Positions 5,895 through 6,533 of a DNA stretch of 6,533 nt are shown piece after piece (within the stretch, counting starts at the first letter, position 1; each line of letters begins with the position of its first letter). The DNA lies in NCBI GenBank assembly GCA_902783755.1, contig CACZSC010000030.1, positions 1 to 6,533 on the forward strand, read 5' to 3'. The stretch comes from an uncultured Ruminococcus sp. Lineage in GTDB: Bacteria; Bacillota; Clostridia; Oscillospirales; CAG-272. The translations under genes were made by a program, and so were the position numbers. The notes beneath the pieces were generated by a model that saw only the letters and a program-made list of their open reading frames with translations, did not search any database and had not been told where the DNA came from.

Positions 5895-6533
5895 TCACCA
5901 TTTAATATCAACAGATTTTCCCGTTTCAGCAGATTCGTAGATCGCGTCGAGGATCTTCATGAGCGCAAGCCCGTCTTCGCCGGTGGCAACGCACTCCTTC
6001 TTTCCTTCAACCGCGTCTATGAAGCCCCTGATCTCGTCATCGAACGCTTCCATTCCGAACGCTGTGTCCCCAACCATGTTCATGTTGGTAAACATTCCGG
6101 AAACCGCTGTGAAGACCTTAAGCGGCCCCGCCAGTCTCGCTCCGGCCTTTGTTCCGTATATCTCGACTACTCCGGTGTCTTCTTCTATGTTGAGATTGAA
6201 GCTTGCTTCCACCTGAAGCGTGAATCCGTTGTCGAATCTGACCATCGCGGATGCCATATCCTCTACCGAATATTCATATCCGTCCTTGCCCTCGATCTGC
6301 CAGCCGAGTCCGCCGCCCGAAGCCCTGTTGCAGCCGAGGTTCTTATACGTAACCCCGTAGGCAGAAACCGGTTTGGGATTTCCCGCAAGGTATCTGGAGA
6401 GGTCGATGACATGTACACCAAGGTCAATGAGGGGGCCTCCGCCCGAGAATCTCTTGTCTCCAAACCAGCCGCCTGGGCATCCGTTCTTTCTCAGATAGGT
6501 GGCTTTTGCGTAATAAACGTCACCGACGATCCC
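5895..6533 (-). CDS. Gfo/Idh/MocA-family oxidoreductase, C-terminal 212 residues
   Basis: The minus-strand frame is open from the window edge (6533) to a TGA at 5897-5895, so the 5' part of the gene is cut off. An ATG at 6257 lies within this open frame and is not the start. The visible protein is the C-terminal alpha/beta domain of a Gfo/Idh/MocA enzyme. These are NAD(P)-dependent dehydrogenases acting on sugars, inositols and related compounds; their N-terminal Rossmann fold would lie outside the window. Counting from the edge, residues 6-26 (VYYAKATYLRK ... GGWFGDK) and the conserved SGGGPLIDLGVHVIDL (30-45) carry the family's Asp and His, D37-x3-H41. Later landmarks are MVRFDNG (97-103) and VVEIYGTKAGARL (121-133). 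Total length in the family is usually about 330-390 aa, so roughly 120-180 residues are missing. The substrate cannot be told from this part. The hairpin 5 nt after the stop probably ends most transcripts. Confidence 0.93.
   Translation of the reverse strand, partial: GIVGDVYYAKATYLRKNGCPGGWFGDKRFSGGGPLIDLGVHVIDLSRYLAGNPKPVSAYGVTYKNLGCNRASGGGLGWQIEGKDGYEYSVEDMASAMVRFDNGFTLQVEASFNLNIEEDTGVVEIYGTKAGARLAGPLKVFTAVSGMFTNMNMVGDTAFGMEAFDDEIRGFIDAVEGKKECVATGEDGLALMKILDAIYESAETGKSVDIKW

Noticed and set aside
5895..6257. A 120-aa gene starting at the ATG at 6257, suggesting a broken oxidoreductase
   Set aside because: The same frame is open without a stop to the window edge and encodes conserved family motifs, so the gene is simply cut by the window, not broken.
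6263..6463. 66-aa minus-strand frame upstream of the 6257 ATG
   Set aside because: It is in a different frame from the oxidoreductase, which stays open through this region and carries the conserved Asp/His motif there.

Overview
The window looks like chromosomal DNA of an anaerobic Gram-positive bacterium of the Bacillota, most likely Clostridia. I infer this from the protein families and their style: a DUF1934/YwiB-type protein, a NrnA-type DHH phosphoesterase and a clostridial-looking UvrA. It is also supported by the AGGAG/GGGAG ribosome binding sites, the consensus sigma-A promoters, the T-tract hairpin terminators and a GC content of roughly half. There are no tRNA or rRNA genes, CRISPR arrays, insertion sequences or phage genes. 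Coding density is high and the genes fall into four short transcription units.

Layout. (1) 1-2417, plus strand: the 3' part of uvrA (nucleotide excision repair), lacking about the first 137 codons, followed by a strong intrinsic terminator. (2) 2457-4084, minus strand: a two-gene unit made of a PHP-family histidinol-phosphatase-like gene followed by a DUF1934 gene. Its promoter lies at 4056-4084, and its terminator faces the uvrA terminator. (3) 4091-4881, plus strand: one gene of unknown function (222 aa) with a near-consensus extended -10 promoter and its own terminator. This promoter is back to back with that of unit 2. (4) 4848-6533, minus strand: the 3' part of a Gfo/Idh/MocA oxidoreductase gene, then a hairpin with a short T-run, then an nrnA-like gene with a GTG start.

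How the genes work together. No single pathway joins them. UvrA acts in DNA repair and the NrnA-like enzyme in turnover of very short RNAs and pAp. The PHP enzyme may supply the histidinol-phosphate phosphatase step, but no other his gene is visible, so its substrate is uncertain. The oxidoreductase substrate is unknown.

I found no convincing new multi-gene system. The points most worth a second look are the unrecognised 222-aa protein with its strong private promoter, a DUF1934 protein whose barrel seems to be split by a very acidic insert of about 100 residues, the tightly packed divergent promoter region with an inverted repeat, and two terminator hairpins placed unusually close to, or inside, neighbouring genes.
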